From: Glandiceps talaboti
Lineage: Eukaryota; Hemichordata; Enteropneusta; Spengelidae
Reading direction: 5' to 3'
DNA length: 64,000 nt
NCBI RefSeq assembly: GCF_964340395.1
Contig: NC_135562.1
Coordinates: 16,682,485-16,746,484 of the forward strand
A program made the position numbers and the translations under genes. The stretch's first letter is position 1, and each line of letters opens with the position of its first letter. Below, one piece after another: positions 1 to 18,792 of this stretch. Below the pieces are notes generated by a model. That model did not search any database, had not been told where the DNA came from, and worked only from the letters and a program-made list of their open reading frames with translations.

Positions 1-53
1 CCCTTCAGGATGACAATTATAAATGATACATTATTGACTGTTTGTATTTACAG

Positions 54-6775
<6,722 letters not shown>

Positions 6776-6837
6776 GAAGGGAAAGAAGATTAACATTGGA
6801 AGAAACAAGATGGGTTAGGGAGATCTTTCAAGTGTGT

Positions 6838-7208
6838 TATCTTTGAAGTGGTTATATGGATGAGGATTGGGTGTATATTTTGGATTTTTTAATTTATAAA
6901 ACAATTTTATCATGGCTTCCTACTTGAAAAATCAATGTGAAACAAAATTGACTAGGTCTGTGATTGTAACTCATTACATTGTTTAAAAAAAAGCTACAAA
7001 AATGTATAAAAAGTTTGTTATTGTACGTACAATAAAAAAAAAATTTAAACATTCATTATGCTTATGTAATGTATTGAGTTACAATCAAGGACTTAGCATA
7101 TATGTTGTTTCACGTTGATTTTTCAAGTAGGAAGCCATGATAAAATTGTTTTATAAATTAAAAATCCAAAATAAATATCCAATCCTCATCCATATGGCCA
7201 CTTTAAGT
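6838..7208. mobile_element. Near-perfect palindromic MITE in FAM135 3' region
   Basis: Left arm 6838-7026 and right arm 7027-7208 are inverted copies of each other. Examples are tcatggcttcctacttgaaa (6912-6931) against tttcaagtaggaagccatga (near 7121-7140), and gattgtaactca against tgagttacaatc. The centre is a perfect 18-bp palindrome at 7018-7035. Half copies of the right arm lie at 7868-7975 and 48545-48690, so it is a dispersed family. No transposase is encoded. Confidence 0.9.
7031..7036 (+). terminator. Candidate FAM135 polyadenylation signal AATAAA
   Basis: This is the first AATAAA after the FAM135 stop, about 255 bp downstream, followed by a run of A. It lies at the centre of the palindromic MITE, so cleavage here would keep one arm of the palindrome in the mRNA. 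Confidence 0.5.
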
Positions 7209-7261
7209 GTGCATTTTACTGATATTTGCACCCATAATATTAGCTAATTCATGGTGGAACA

Positions 7262-7480
7262 CAATTTCTGATTGGTTGCTAGCCATTGGTTTTATTTGGA
7301 CAGCCAATCAGAATCATCCTATCATTGAAGAATCTGGTGATCATCTGGTCTTTATTTAGACAGCCAATCAGAATCATCCTATTAATGGACTATCTGGGTG
7401 ACCATCTGTTTTATTTGGAGAGCCAATCAGAATCACGGTATCATCTGTTTTGTTGGAATAGCCAATCAGAATCTTTCTAA
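7262..7480 (+). repeat. Four-copy repeat with agccaatcagaatc, downstream of FAM135
   Basis: Units of roughly 50-65 bp share ttttatttgga.agccaatcagaatc (near 7290, 7350, 7410, 7450). Each keeps a perfect CCAAT box. Reading frames across it are low value. Confidence 0.85.
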
Positions 7481-7867
7481 TTTGATATTGAAGATTAGAA
7501 ACCTCAGAAAATGATGGAAGCATTTTGCATGCTGTTTTAGTATGTTAGCAGATATGCTGCATCAGGGGCAGCCTTTTTTAGCAATGTAGTGATGGCCCTG
7601 AACATGAATTGTATCCATAGAACTGTATCATTTTTAGAGAATTCCAGATTTAGTTCTTGAGCACAGGGATGATGAGATGAAATTTAATTGTGTAATGGAG
7701 GTGTCCAGCCAAGTGAATATCTAAAGTTTGACATTTCAGAACATATTCATACAAGAAGCCAAGCTATCATGAATTCTTAATTACTGTTATTAGCCAATAC
7801 TTTGTACGTTTGGCAGCTAAAGTAATTCACTCTCTGTGTAACCAGAAAAAAAGGCATGTTTTGTAGA

Positions 7868-7975
7868 TGTTTGACTCGTCAAGTAGGAAGCCATGATGAA
7901 ATTGTTACTTACTAGAATTGAAAATCCAAAATAAGTACCCAATCTTTATCCACATGGCCACTTTATGAACACACA
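7868..7975 (+). mobile_element. Half copy of the palindromic MITE
   Basis: The stretch repeats the right arm of the element at 7027-7208: caagtaggaagccatgatga, then aaaatccaaaataagtaccc and catggccacttta. The left arm is absent. Confidence 0.85.
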
Positions 7976-8657
7976 CGATTTGTCTATTAGCAAATTAACC
8001 CAACAAAGTCCGTACATCAAAAATCCAGTAGAATGGTATGACTTCATGAAACATACCTTTCATCAAATTCAGTCAAACCGTAGACTGTAAGATATGTTGT
8101 GTCACAGCGCCCTCACCAACCTGTGAGGGTGACTGATATGTAAGGGCACCCTGTCACCGCATACCTTACAGACTAATTCACCGGATGATTCCATTTTACT
8201 AAAAAGTGTGATATTTTATAATTAAGATAGATTATAATACAAAGGTCAAAAAATCAACAGTGGAGAGATGTTTCATTTAGTATGGATCCATCCGACCATG
8301 AAACCATATACCAGCATTTGATACCCAAGACATGGAATAGCACCCTCGTTGGTCAATAATTTGGTACTTTTGTTTTTATTATGTTGTCATTTTACTTTAT
8401 AATTGTTCTATCACATCAGATATTACTTTGTTATCATGTTATTTCAATAATTTTAGGACGTGGAATTTTAATTCCCAACTAAACTTGTATTTTGTACCCA
8501 CCTAGAAATCAGCCATGATGTCAAAATTATCTATATATTTCAAGTAATATATACAGAATTATCTTAACAGTTGAAGTTAATGCAAGGACCCACCAGAAAT
8601 TGTACAGCGATAACCTCAAATATTGATAGATTCTGAACGACCGTGTACGTTTCACTT

Positions 8658-8670
8658 GTTGCCTAGCAAC
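8658..8670. promoter_or_regulatory. Perfect X-box (RFX-type) motif
   Basis: gttgcctagcaac fits the canonical RFX consensus GTNRCC-N-RGYAAC with a 1-nt spacer. No gene start was recognised nearby, so its target is unknown. Confidence 0.45.
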
Positions 8671-9469
8671 ATCCCAGCTGGCAAAATGACATTGCAAACA
8701 ACATGCGATTGTAGTAGTATCGAATTAAACTTTTGTTCCAACAGTGTTTTTTGCTAAGGTTGGGGAACCCCGGTAACAGAAAGGGGAAATATGGTAAAAG
8801 TTGGCATAGTTTCCAATACATTGTAATATTATTTTGGTTGGGAACCCTGGTAAACTGACGGGGGAACTCAGGTAGATTTTTACCTACTTACCACCCTTAA
8901 CAAAACACTGTCCAAACACAAACTTGAAAATTGTAAGTGGAATTTTCAGCTTTTTATAATCCGATGCCATAGTTTACCAACACAGACGATTTTTCATTTA
9001 AAAACCTACTACTGTCAAGTGTATTATGTTCAGTCATACAAATTTTCAACAGAGAGTTACCTGTTGTTGTATCTTTAGCAAAAATTGGTACCTGGTATAT
9101 CTAGAGTTTCCTTCATATTACAACATCGACATTGGCGCTCCGTGGTGCCATCGATTCCAACAGAACATAAAGAACAGCACTCATAATGATAAATCTATGA
9201 CTCAAACTATACAATGAAATTCACATGACCAGTGTGAAAGGAATAGACACAACTGTGATATTCAAGATAACTTCAATTGATAAAACCCCAGTATATAAAT
9301 AATTACACTCTTTGGAAAGTTCAATTTAAACAATCAATGCCAAGTGTGGTGTCTGATAACAGTGTAATTGTGTATATACAGGGGGCTTATCAATTGAGTT
9401 TATCTTGTAAAATCACAGTTGTGTCTTTTCCTTTCATGCTGGTTATTTGAATCTCATTGTAGCATTACT

Positions 9470-9700
9470 TGAGCAAGATCTGAACCACGACTGTGCCTCA
9501 GTCAACCCAGCTGTATAATTGGGGACCTGGTAGGATAGAGGTTGCAATGTGAATGCTTAAATCCTATGTGCTTATAGAGGCTGCAATAAATTGTATGCTC
9601 CCCAGGGAGTTGAGGAAGTATAAAGGGCCATTGTGCCACTATAGATCTGTACCAGGGGTAATAATTGTTAGCACCTGGAGCTCTCCAGAGAACAAGCACA
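9470..9700 (+). mobile_element. tRNA-derived SINE, copy 3 (head truncated)
   Basis: The conserved core matches 5675-5880 closely, including cagtcaacccagctgtataa, aggatagaggttgcaatgtg and tgaggaagtataaagggcca, and then taataattgt. The tRNA-like head is not visible. Confidence 0.85.
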
Positions 9701-12700
9701 TAATAAATGCACTTTATTATTGAAAAGAAAATTAAACAATATCCCATTATAAACCAGCATTAAAATATAGCCACCGAAAGAGATAATATACTATGAGTTA
9801 TGTTATATTTGATTTGACAAGGGTTTCTGGTACATGTGTCTTGTTACAATGAAATCTACATGTAAATTTGCACTCATAAATTAGTTGGTTAGCTCGTTTT
9901 TCACATTTTATTCAACCAGTGAGCACAATTTAGAAGAAAAAAAAGTTGTTTCAATAGGGTTATCTGAGAAATTAGGATGTACAACCATGTATCTGGTAGG
10001 GATACAATTGACAACTAGGCTTATTTATGTGTGACCTTTGACCTTTGAGGCTTTTTGTTGTGTATATTGTGTTGTTTATTTTGTTGTCGATTGGAGTCTC
10101 AAGACTCTGAAATGGTCCCAAAAAAAATTCAGTACAACAACAAAAAAATTTAACTTTAAAGATTTTGTTACCTTGTACTGAAGAGTAAAAAAATGTTGGT
10201 GAATTTTACAGAATTCCAAAATTAATCAAAATGACGTTTTGTTGATATTTTTGTTGTAGCATATTTTCTAAGTTTGGTTATCAAGGCAGCTTGTAACATA
10301 TTTTTTTGGAGGGGTTTTCATATTGAAAGGGTTGCAGTTCAGGCGTTTGTATTGAATATTTTTTTTATTTTTTACTAAAACACAGTTTGCAATAATCTAC
10401 TCAATTTACCATGCAATAGTTGATACTAGTAATGTGGGGCAGATATCTCAACAGTTCTTCTGAGTAAGGGGTGGTCACACAATGTCATGCAAGCTCAATA
10501 AACAAACTTAGTTCATTTAGGACAAAATTTCCTCTTACTTCTCCCGAAATTTCATTCAGTACAACATTGATGCATTTATATATATAGTCATAACTGTAGC
10601 GGTCACATCACTACGATTGATGTAATGTAAAAACATGATGGTAAACACATTAAAATACTACCGGAAATCCAGCACTGTATCTCACATTAGAAGTAAATTT
10701 TAATCAACTTGTCAACATCTCAGTAGTGAATACAGAAGCTGTTGTCATTGAAGGTGTTTTCTAAATTTGGTTAGAAGTGTGAAAATGAAGTTCAGCAATC
10801 TCATTGATGCCAGACCCCTCCCCCCCTAACAAACGAAGTTCATTTATTGAGCTAAAGTATGACATCTTGTGATCATCCCCAAATATGATATGATAATGTA
10901 ATTTCCTGTAAATGTTGTAATTTTCTCTCATTACTATATTTATTAATTATTTTCAGTGACTTGTTAAATCTTGCTGGCCACTTGATGTTTGACGATGGGG
11001 AGGAAAAAGGGGTAGGAAAGTTAGCAAAACTTGAACAAAAATATCTATTGGTGAAAATTATTGACTGGAGTTACAGTATATACACAATTTTACATTGTTG
11101 TTTTTGCCTTGACTTGTCATATACCTGTTACATGTACCCACTTCTCAGCTATTTTTGAAAGAAGGGCACCATGAATTACGAAAAAAAATTCCAGTGAAAC
11201 TTTTCATCCTGCAAGGTAGTATAGGAAGCAGTCATCAATATGTGCAAAAGCCAGAGTTTTATGAGTTCCTAAATCTTAGTCGTAAATAAAAGAAACAGAA
11301 TTATTTGCATGTTGTCAACATTGGGGAAGGGTGGTTTTAAAAGTATGCTACAGTGCTGAACAAGTCTGGCCAAAATTTGGTGTTGAAGAGCGCCCCTAGT
11401 GGCCAATGAATAAAATCTTTTGTTTTTCTGATAGCGAGCATATGACATCATATATCACACAGGAGAAAAGTATCTTCAGCTAGTTTACCCATGCACAAAA
11501 ATTGTCAATTTCAGAACAGTCACCTTTCAATGTACATTATGAATAGACTTTTAAATTATATCACAGTTTCATACTATTGCACAAAGAAATGAGTTTTTAC
11601 TGTAATCTGGCCAGAGAAAAACTTCAAAAAAATTAACTGTGTCTGTAAACTTTGAAACACTACTACACAGTAGAGATAGGCAGGGATCCCATTCATTACC
11701 CTGTACAATTTTAGTGATTGTTAACATTAGATTTTACCAGTAACTTTGACATTGTAAACCCCCCCCCCCCCATTCAATCTAAAATAGATTCACCCAGCAG
11801 ATATCGGTAATAGTATAGGGTTATACCATTGTGTAGGAAAAACGGGCGATCAACTATTGTAGATAGTTGCAAATAATTCAGTACGGTTGAGACTAGATAT
11901 TTGACATGGCTGAGTGTCACTTGTATAAGGTATGTGTCTTGGGGTACATGTGTGTGCGTGGGGGGGGGGGGGGCTGTGAGTGTGAAAACAGTAGAATTGA
12001 CACAAGTTCAAAGGTCAAGCATTGGTCAATCATTATTATGATTTATAAGTATACAGAGACAGATAGCCATACACATATATACGTACGTACGTACCCTGTC
12101 ATACATAAATACATACACACACACACACACACACACACACTGACTGACATACACTCACATTTGTATTGTGTGAATACACATTTGTTAAGTTTGCATATAC
12201 CAGTGTACCTGAAAGTCAGGTGGGTTGAAAATACATGTAGCCGAAAACATTTTAATTATCTCCATAATTGAGTTATAATGTAATGAAATTCTTTACAAAG
12301 GTAAACTGAAAACAAAAATACATCATGTTTTTTGAAAACTTTTTGGCAATTATTTGAAGTGTAAAATGTCTGTTTTGTTGAAGCAACTCTTTCTCATTAC
12401 AGATTCACAAGACTTTTGTTGAGAAGTTCAATTTTTCTGCATACTAGATTTTCCAGGTGTAGTAGATATGTATATGTAAACTAATGAGCTCATTTGCATA
12501 CTTGACTTTAGAACACCTGGGTTAATGAAACTGCAAGTTTGGTTAAAAATTTGAAAAAAACACAATGGACGACAAATGAGGAACATCCCTCATTTGATGT
12601 ATAACATGAAAACGATTTGAATTGACCTTTGACCTTTATACACCAGGGGACAACTGTATGACCTTTCACCTTTGACTCCTGCCTAGATGCCAGCAGAGCC

Positions 12701-13865
12701 AAATCTCTACTAAAAAGTTAAAACATTACCTCACAATCAGACCGGGAAAAAAAATTAGACACATTTTAGATTTGATAACCATGTAGACATTTACGGTTGA
12801 ATTTACAAGAATTTTAAAATGAATGTAGTTGTATACAGAGATTTGTTAGTTCCTACATATCCAGGTATGATATCAGGGTGTACAAACTGCTAAGTGTACC
12901 ATGATCATAACTTAAATGTCGTGTTTTCAAAACTTTCAATATTTAGTTCAGTAATACCAGATTAATAATAATCTTCTCTTTTTTTTTGTAAAGTTCGTTA
13001 TAATTATGTAAAGTATCGTTTATGAATAATTTTTGTGATAATTATCGAATATATTTGCAATCTTTCATAATTTGAGCAAATGTAATGTGTACATTGTAAA
13101 TTAGGTGAATGGTTTAATTTTTGCCATGTGTTGTCCTAAAGTTGTGAAAACTGTTTCGTGTACAGCATTCTCTAGTAGAATGGATCGGTAGTTTGGTGTG
13201 ATGTGAAATGTAGTTATCACATATTCAGCTTTTATGTCAGATATATTAAAATACCATCACAACTGTATATAAATTATGTTCTTGGTATGTTATCGTTGTC
13301 TGTGTGATAAACAATAGAATGGAAGATATGGTCGTTGGGGGCGCTCTTTGCAGCGTTTTGTATGTCTGTGTGATGAGGTCTCTCCTCTTATACCTCCATG
13401 CACTTATTGTTTTGTACAGTCTTTATCTGCTGTTGGTGAATGTTTGTGTAAACGTGAACTCCAACACACATTGCACCAATACATACATTTACCAATAGGT
13501 ACACTGTGCCAACATATACACTGTACCACTGCACACATTGCACATTACACACATATTGTGCCCCCATGGCTGCTACTCCCAATATTTGACTGTGTATAAT
13601 ATGTGCCACCCTTTGGAGTGTGTTTTCCAGCCCCTTCGTCTAAAATGGGGTGTTTTGTTTGGTTTGGTTTTTGAGCTGAAGAATCTAAAATATGGTCTGT
13701 TGTCCTGTACCAAATCATAACTGTGCCATTATTGCATATATATCCAATATGAAAGAGTATTAATTATCAATGTGTAGATGCACACACACACACACACACA
13801 CACACAGACAGACACAATCATTCACTCCTCCCTAATCCCCACTTCACCCCTCTCAACCCCATTAC

Positions 13866-14070
13866 ACAAACATGCATGGCATTTCATAGCTAGGTAACTG
13901 ACCCCCACCCCACCCCACCATACGAACCTGCATTTTCACAGCTATGTGGCTGTTCCCCCACCCCATCCTACCCCGTCATACAAACCTGCATTTTCACAGC
14001 TATGTGGCTGTTCCCCCATCCTACCCCGTCATACAAACATGCATTTTCACAGCTAGGTGACTGTTCCCAC
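13866..14070 (+). repeat. C-rich tandem repeat, about three 55-65-bp units
   Basis: Units contain gcattttcacagcta.gtg.ctgtt followed by C-rich ccccaccc.tacc and catacaaac. Copy number is about three with a degenerate first unit. Confidence 0.85.
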
Positions 14071-15413
14071 ACTCCACACACATCACTGAGTAAAGAAGTG
14101 GTTAGCTTCATTAAGATCTGCCAGTGTGTATGTATGTATGTATACAATTGAAATGTTATCATGTAAACACACTGATGTCAGCATTCTACTTTTTAGCTAA
14201 AATTGTGTTTTTAATTTTACAATTAATTTTGACAGTGCAGAATCTTTGGCAAAAATGGTGGTAAATATCAGAACTCCACACAGACTTGAATATATTGTAA
14301 TAACAAATTGATCACAAGGGCAATAGCATTCAACTTGAATACAGGAAAACACTGCCTCACTTATTGTGGGGTCAAAGGTCACTAACCCAGTACAGATATA
14401 CTGTAAATCTGGAAATTTTCGCGAGATTTTTTTTTGTTGCTATTTTCGCTAGAAAACAAAAATGCAAAAATAAGTAGTGACTAAGATGCCTCGTTGTACA
14501 TGAACAGTGTACCAGTCTAGTAATTAGTAAAAATTAGTCTTTCAGAACTATATAGTAAAAGACGACACAATTGCAAAATTTTCTAGGAGTGAAAATGTCT
14601 ATGTTTACAGTACATTCTACATTTCAGAGTCTAGATTGTTAGGGCGCCCTCACACATCAATCTTTCAGAAAGATCACATCGTTGAGGGCAGTATAACATA
14701 ACATGAAGGCTTAATTTATTATTAACAAAATAAAAAGTTACTGACTATCGTGAGAATGAATGTTCACGGACTCTGGGTTCACACTTAGTAATGAAAATTT
14801 CTACACATAGTGAAAAAAAAATTCTTGAAAACAAATCCCAAATTTTCGCTGACGTCTCGCCAGCATCGCCAGGGGTAGTACTATCGGTTTAGAGGGGACC
14901 CCCAAAGGAAATTGTTCAATTACAACGAGTGTTTCCATGGACAGACAAAAGACAAAAACCAATTGATAAATGTTAACATCGAAGTTTACAATGTTTGAAC
15001 AGTAAATATGAGACGAAATATTTGTAAAGATGATTTGAATTAATAATGGATTTTGAACGACTATAAAATGGTAATACCTCCAGGGTAAGTCTTTTTTATT
15101 TTATTCATAGCTTATATTCTGAATAGCTGTATCACAATGGATAATTGATTGTACTTTAGTACACAAGATAAAAAATTTAAAAAATATTTTTTTTGGACAA
15201 TTGAAAGTAGAAATATTTGTACTACCAGCAGAAATTCTGTCTTACTAAAAGTACGGCAAATAACAATGATGCTAAAATACAATGTACAAGTACTACATAG
15301 CGTACCATTAACACTACCACCATATGATATGTGAGTGACAGTGTGTGGTGTACTTGGGGTAAAACCGTATTTGAATGAGTGTTCTTGGTGTTCTCTGTGT
15401 GCATGCTTTCACT

Positions 15414-15417
<4 letters not shown>

Positions 15418-15459
<42 letters not shown>
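15418..15459. repeat. (GA)n microsatellite
   Basis: A pure GA dinucleotide run of about 40 bp, followed by a short impure tail. Confidence 0.97.
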
Positions 15460-15463
<4 letters not shown>

Positions 15464-15736
15464 AGATAGACAGACAAAGAGAGAGTGCAGCAGAAAACCT
15501 CACATTCACAAGCATTAATACTCTGATGACTCATGTGGGCACTCACAAGTCATTGGGTTTCTATCCTTGCATTTGTTTTTCAGAAACAGCAAATTTTCTT
15601 TAAAAAAATAAAAATAAACAATAATGATAATGATAAGCGTGATTCAGGTCATTTCATATACAATTAAAACTCAAACATTTATTTGTATAATGGTATACAG
15701 TAATTCGATATTTAAATATTCATCTGTATTTTCTTT

Positions 15737-15842
15737 ATTCAGCCACAGAAAATACAAGTGACCTAAGGGGCCATGTCACTACTCATATAACAACTCGTAG
15801 TGACAAAACCCTTAGGTCACGAGTATTTTCCTTGGCTGAACA
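15737..15842. repeat. 43-bp-arm inverted repeat (hairpin element)
   Basis: Arm 15739-15785 (tcagccacagaaaatac...gtgacctaaggg) is the inverse of 15798-15841 (...cccttaggtcac...gtattttccttggctga), with a loop of about 12 nt. A related single arm (ggcccttaggttaccc, then aaaatattgggga) occurs near 54275-54340, so it is likely a small foldback transposon. Confidence 0.75.
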
Positions 15843-15929
15843 AAGAAAAATATTGGGGGAATAATATATGTAATTATACCAATAGAGAAAAAAAGGCACT
15901 TAGTCAAGCTGGATTGGCTTGTTCCATGT

Positions 15930-16153
15930 CAATGTACAGTCTACAATTTGCATATTTCAATGTACAGTCTACAATTTGCATATTTCAATGTACAGTCTAC
16001 AATTTGCATATTTCAATGTACAGTCTACAATTTGCATATTTCAATGTACAGTCTACAATTTGCATATTTCAATGTACAGTCTACAATTTGCATATTTCAA
16101 TGTACAGTTTACAATTTGCATATTTCCATGTACAGTTTACAATTTGCATATTT
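15930..16153 (+). repeat. 28-bp minisatellite, eight units, octamer motif in each
   Basis: Eight exact-length units start with caatgtacag or ccatgtacag at 15930, 15958, 15986, 16014, 16042, 16070, 16098 and 16126. Each holds ATTTGCAT, the inverse of the POU octamer ATGCAAAT. The open frames here only reflect the stop-free 28-nt unit and are not genes. Confidence 0.95.
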
Positions 16154-16299
16154 CCATGTACATGTATATAGCCAATAACATCAAACATTTACTCTGTAGT
16201 CAGAAATTGCCTTTGGCTTTACCCTACTGCAATTGATAATGTCTGTATTTATTGTTCTTGTCATTGTTAGCCCTATCATAACCCTGAGATATTATAAAT

Positions 16300-17810
16300 G
16301 CTTTGTTTGGTCACATGATGAACTTGGCCAAAGGATCAACGAATCCCAAGAAACTGAGACTAGACCCAGAGACCGAGAAAGTCAGTGAGAACTTTCATCG
16401 TGAACTTTAAGTTGAGTTAGAGTGCATCAATCAACGCAGCCTTACAGTTCCATTTGGAAGAGTGTCAAAAGACATCAATACAGTAAGAGAAATCAAGTTG
16501 TCAAGATCAACAGTGTGAATCAAGTGAGATACAAGAAAACGGACAAACTACACCAGATTGAGTGAGTAAAATGATTTTACAATTGGTCCGAAGTTCTGAA
16601 AAGGATGGACACAGCAAGAGAATAGCTGTGTATGGTGGCCCACAAAACACCACAAAGCATCAGTAACAGTCAAGTCGAGTGACTGTTGTAAAACCTGGGA
16701 AACTGAGAATCTGCATCGACCCAAGAATTTTAAAAACAGCACAAAGAGAAGCCATAACCCGATGACAACCATAGATGATGTTCTGCCAGAACTGGGTAAA
16801 GCAAAAGTGTTCAGTGTAGTCGATGCCAAGAATGGATTCTGGATTGTAGCATTGGACAAAGGAAGTTCCTATTTGACTACATTCAACACCCCATTCAGAA
16901 GATTTCGTTGGTTACGAATGCCATTTGGAATCTCCACAGCACTAGAAGAGTTTAAACGCCCACAAGACCAAGCAGTTGTAGGTTTACGAGGTGTACGTTA
17001 AATTGTTGATGACATCCAAGTGTATGGAGAAGGCAATACTATGGAGGAAGCAATAGCGAATCATGACAAACGACTACGAGCACTAATGAAAAGATGTCAA
17101 GGGCGAAACCTGCAACTCAACAAAGATAAGGTGAAACTGAAATTAAAGAAAGTTCCATTTCACGGACACCATGTCACACTGATCAAGGTCTAAAACCAGA
17201 TCCAACAAAAGTACAAGCCATCATCGAGATGCCCAAGCTAACAAATGCCAACAACGTGCAGAGATTCATCGGAGATGTTATTTATCTCAGCAAATTTCTG
17301 CCGAAGCTAAGTGTGATATTTGTTATCCACTAAGAAATGTGATCTTCAAAGACAACGAGTGGTGTTGGTTGGAAATCCATGATTGAGCAATTGATGAAAT
17401 GAAGCAGCTTATCACATCACAGCCAGTATTAAAGTATGTACGACCAGAAGGAGGAGCTGACACTACAAGCTGATGCCTCTGATACAGGACTTGGTGCACC
17501 CCACTGACACAGAATGGTCGACCTGTTGCATGTGCCAGTCGAGCACTCACAGACACCGAGACTCCTTATGCACAGATAGAAAAGGAGTACTAGCAGTTGT
17601 ATACAGATTAGAAAGATTCCATCAATACACCTATGGCCGACCTGTTACAGTGCAGTCTGACCACAAACCATTGGAAGCAATCATGAAGAAACCACTACAT
17701 GATCATACACCTAAGAGTTTACAGAGAATGCTGCTTAAACTACAGCAGTATGATATAAAATTAACATACCAACCAGGAAAACAAATGCAACTTGAACTGT
17801 AAGCAAACCA
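16300..17810 (+). mobile_element. Degenerate Ty3/gypsy retrotransposon pol fragment
   Basis: Pieces in order are a pre-RT stretch (near 16680-16760), reverse transcriptase (16762-17180) with KVFSVVDAKNGFW, YLTTFNTPF and LRMPFGIS, an IVDDI box after a TAA stop near 17000, and RNase H (17470-17802) with VQSDHKPLEAI. Several frame breaks and stops separate them, and no integrase or intact LTR follows. It is a dead insertion on the plus strand between FAM135 and DUSP23. Confidence 0.9.
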
Positions 17811-18132
17811 TCATATTTGAAAGACTATGTTCAAACTTGAACCATATATTGCAATGAACTGTTAACTTGCATTAGGATTGTGATTCAAGTTTTCCTTATT
17901 ATAGACGAATTAGGTTGTGATTTATGTTTATTTATTGAAAGCAAATTGGAATTATAATCGATACTATTTATTCAAATTGAAATTATTTTGTCATATCGAT
18001 TGGACACGAGTCTCATGATTCTTATTGACCCAATTCCCCACGACCGCAGAAGTCTGAGTGACAATCCCCTGAGAGAATCTGTGAAGCTTACAAAGGTATC
18101 ACATGACAATGTACAAATTATCTTTTTGCAAA

Positions 18133-18570
18133 TGGTCTATTATCAGATATAGGTAAAATGATGTTGGCTTGGTGTTTCACTCATGCGACATTACGTGTTT
18201 GACACAGAGCTAGACATATTTCAACTAAAGACTAACAATAACAGAGATACAACAAACAGCAGGATCCTTTACCCAATCACATTGAACACTGATAAGCATT
18301 GCTATTCTTTCACAGTGCAGTAAAAACAGGCTTCTAATGAAAACAATACACATGGACTTGATGATTTTAATGGCTGCAATTGTTTATTTTCTAACTGATA
18401 ATCAACATTATCAACTTTGACTACTTGTACATCCCCACTGTGCACAGCCCCTGTGTAATTGTTTGCTTTTGCATTAGAAGTTGCCTGAGGATGTGTAATA
18501 AATGTCATTGTCACATGAGTGAAACACCAAGCCAACATCATTTTAGCTGTATCAAAGATAATAAATAGAA
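18133..18570. mobile_element. Foldback element with ~60-bp inverted arms
   Basis: taaaatgatgttggcttggt at 18152-18171 is repeated inverted near 18525-18545, with homology reaching about 60 bp on each arm and about 310 bp between them. No coding content. It lies in the 3' region of DUSP23, which is read on the minus strand. Confidence 0.75.
18383..18388 (-). terminator. Possible DUSP23 polyadenylation signal
   Basis: On the minus strand this is AATAAA, about 405 bp after the DUSP23 stop. It is the nearest clear one I found and sits inside the foldback element. The call is weak. Confidence 0.3.
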
Positions 18571-18792
18571 ATATGTCAACAAAAATACTTTCACCAAAAA
18601 AAAAGAAAAAGATATCTCTAGGGATATACAAGTTGAGCACAGACATTACTGGCAAATTATAAATATTATGGATTGAATAAAATTCATTTAAAAAAGTGCA
18701 GTTTTCTATAAACTTGAAAGACTTTTGCTTACTTCTGCTTCCTTCCCTAAATCTTCACATCTAAATAAATAAATGTTTCAGAGTGATTTTTC

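Larger units (their letters stand above)
7481..15730. other. Intergenic region with no supported gene
   Basis: Open frames are short and show no family likeness. I see MITE and SINE pieces, an X-box motif (8658), poly-G/C runs (11758-11771, 11961-11973), CA runs (12115-12140, 13779-13806), a C-rich tandem repeat (13866-14070) and a GA run (15418-15459). Much of the first part could be extended FAM135 3' UTR, but nothing shows this. Confidence 0.6.

Noticed and set aside
10961-11158. Possible exon after ttttcag reading DLLNLAGHLMFDDGEE
   Set aside because: Only one side has a splice signal and no family or neighbouring exon was found.
15930-16153. CRISPR-like array (28-bp repeats)
   Set aside because: Repeats are contiguous with no spacers and the DNA is clearly eukaryotic.
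15800-16236. Open frames of 76-123 codons with repeated QFAYFNVQ-like peptides
   Set aside because: The 28-bp repeat has no stop in these frames and rotates through all three, so openness is automatic.
18302-18655. 117-codon minus-strand frame
   Set aside because: It covers the foldback element and has no protein likeness.
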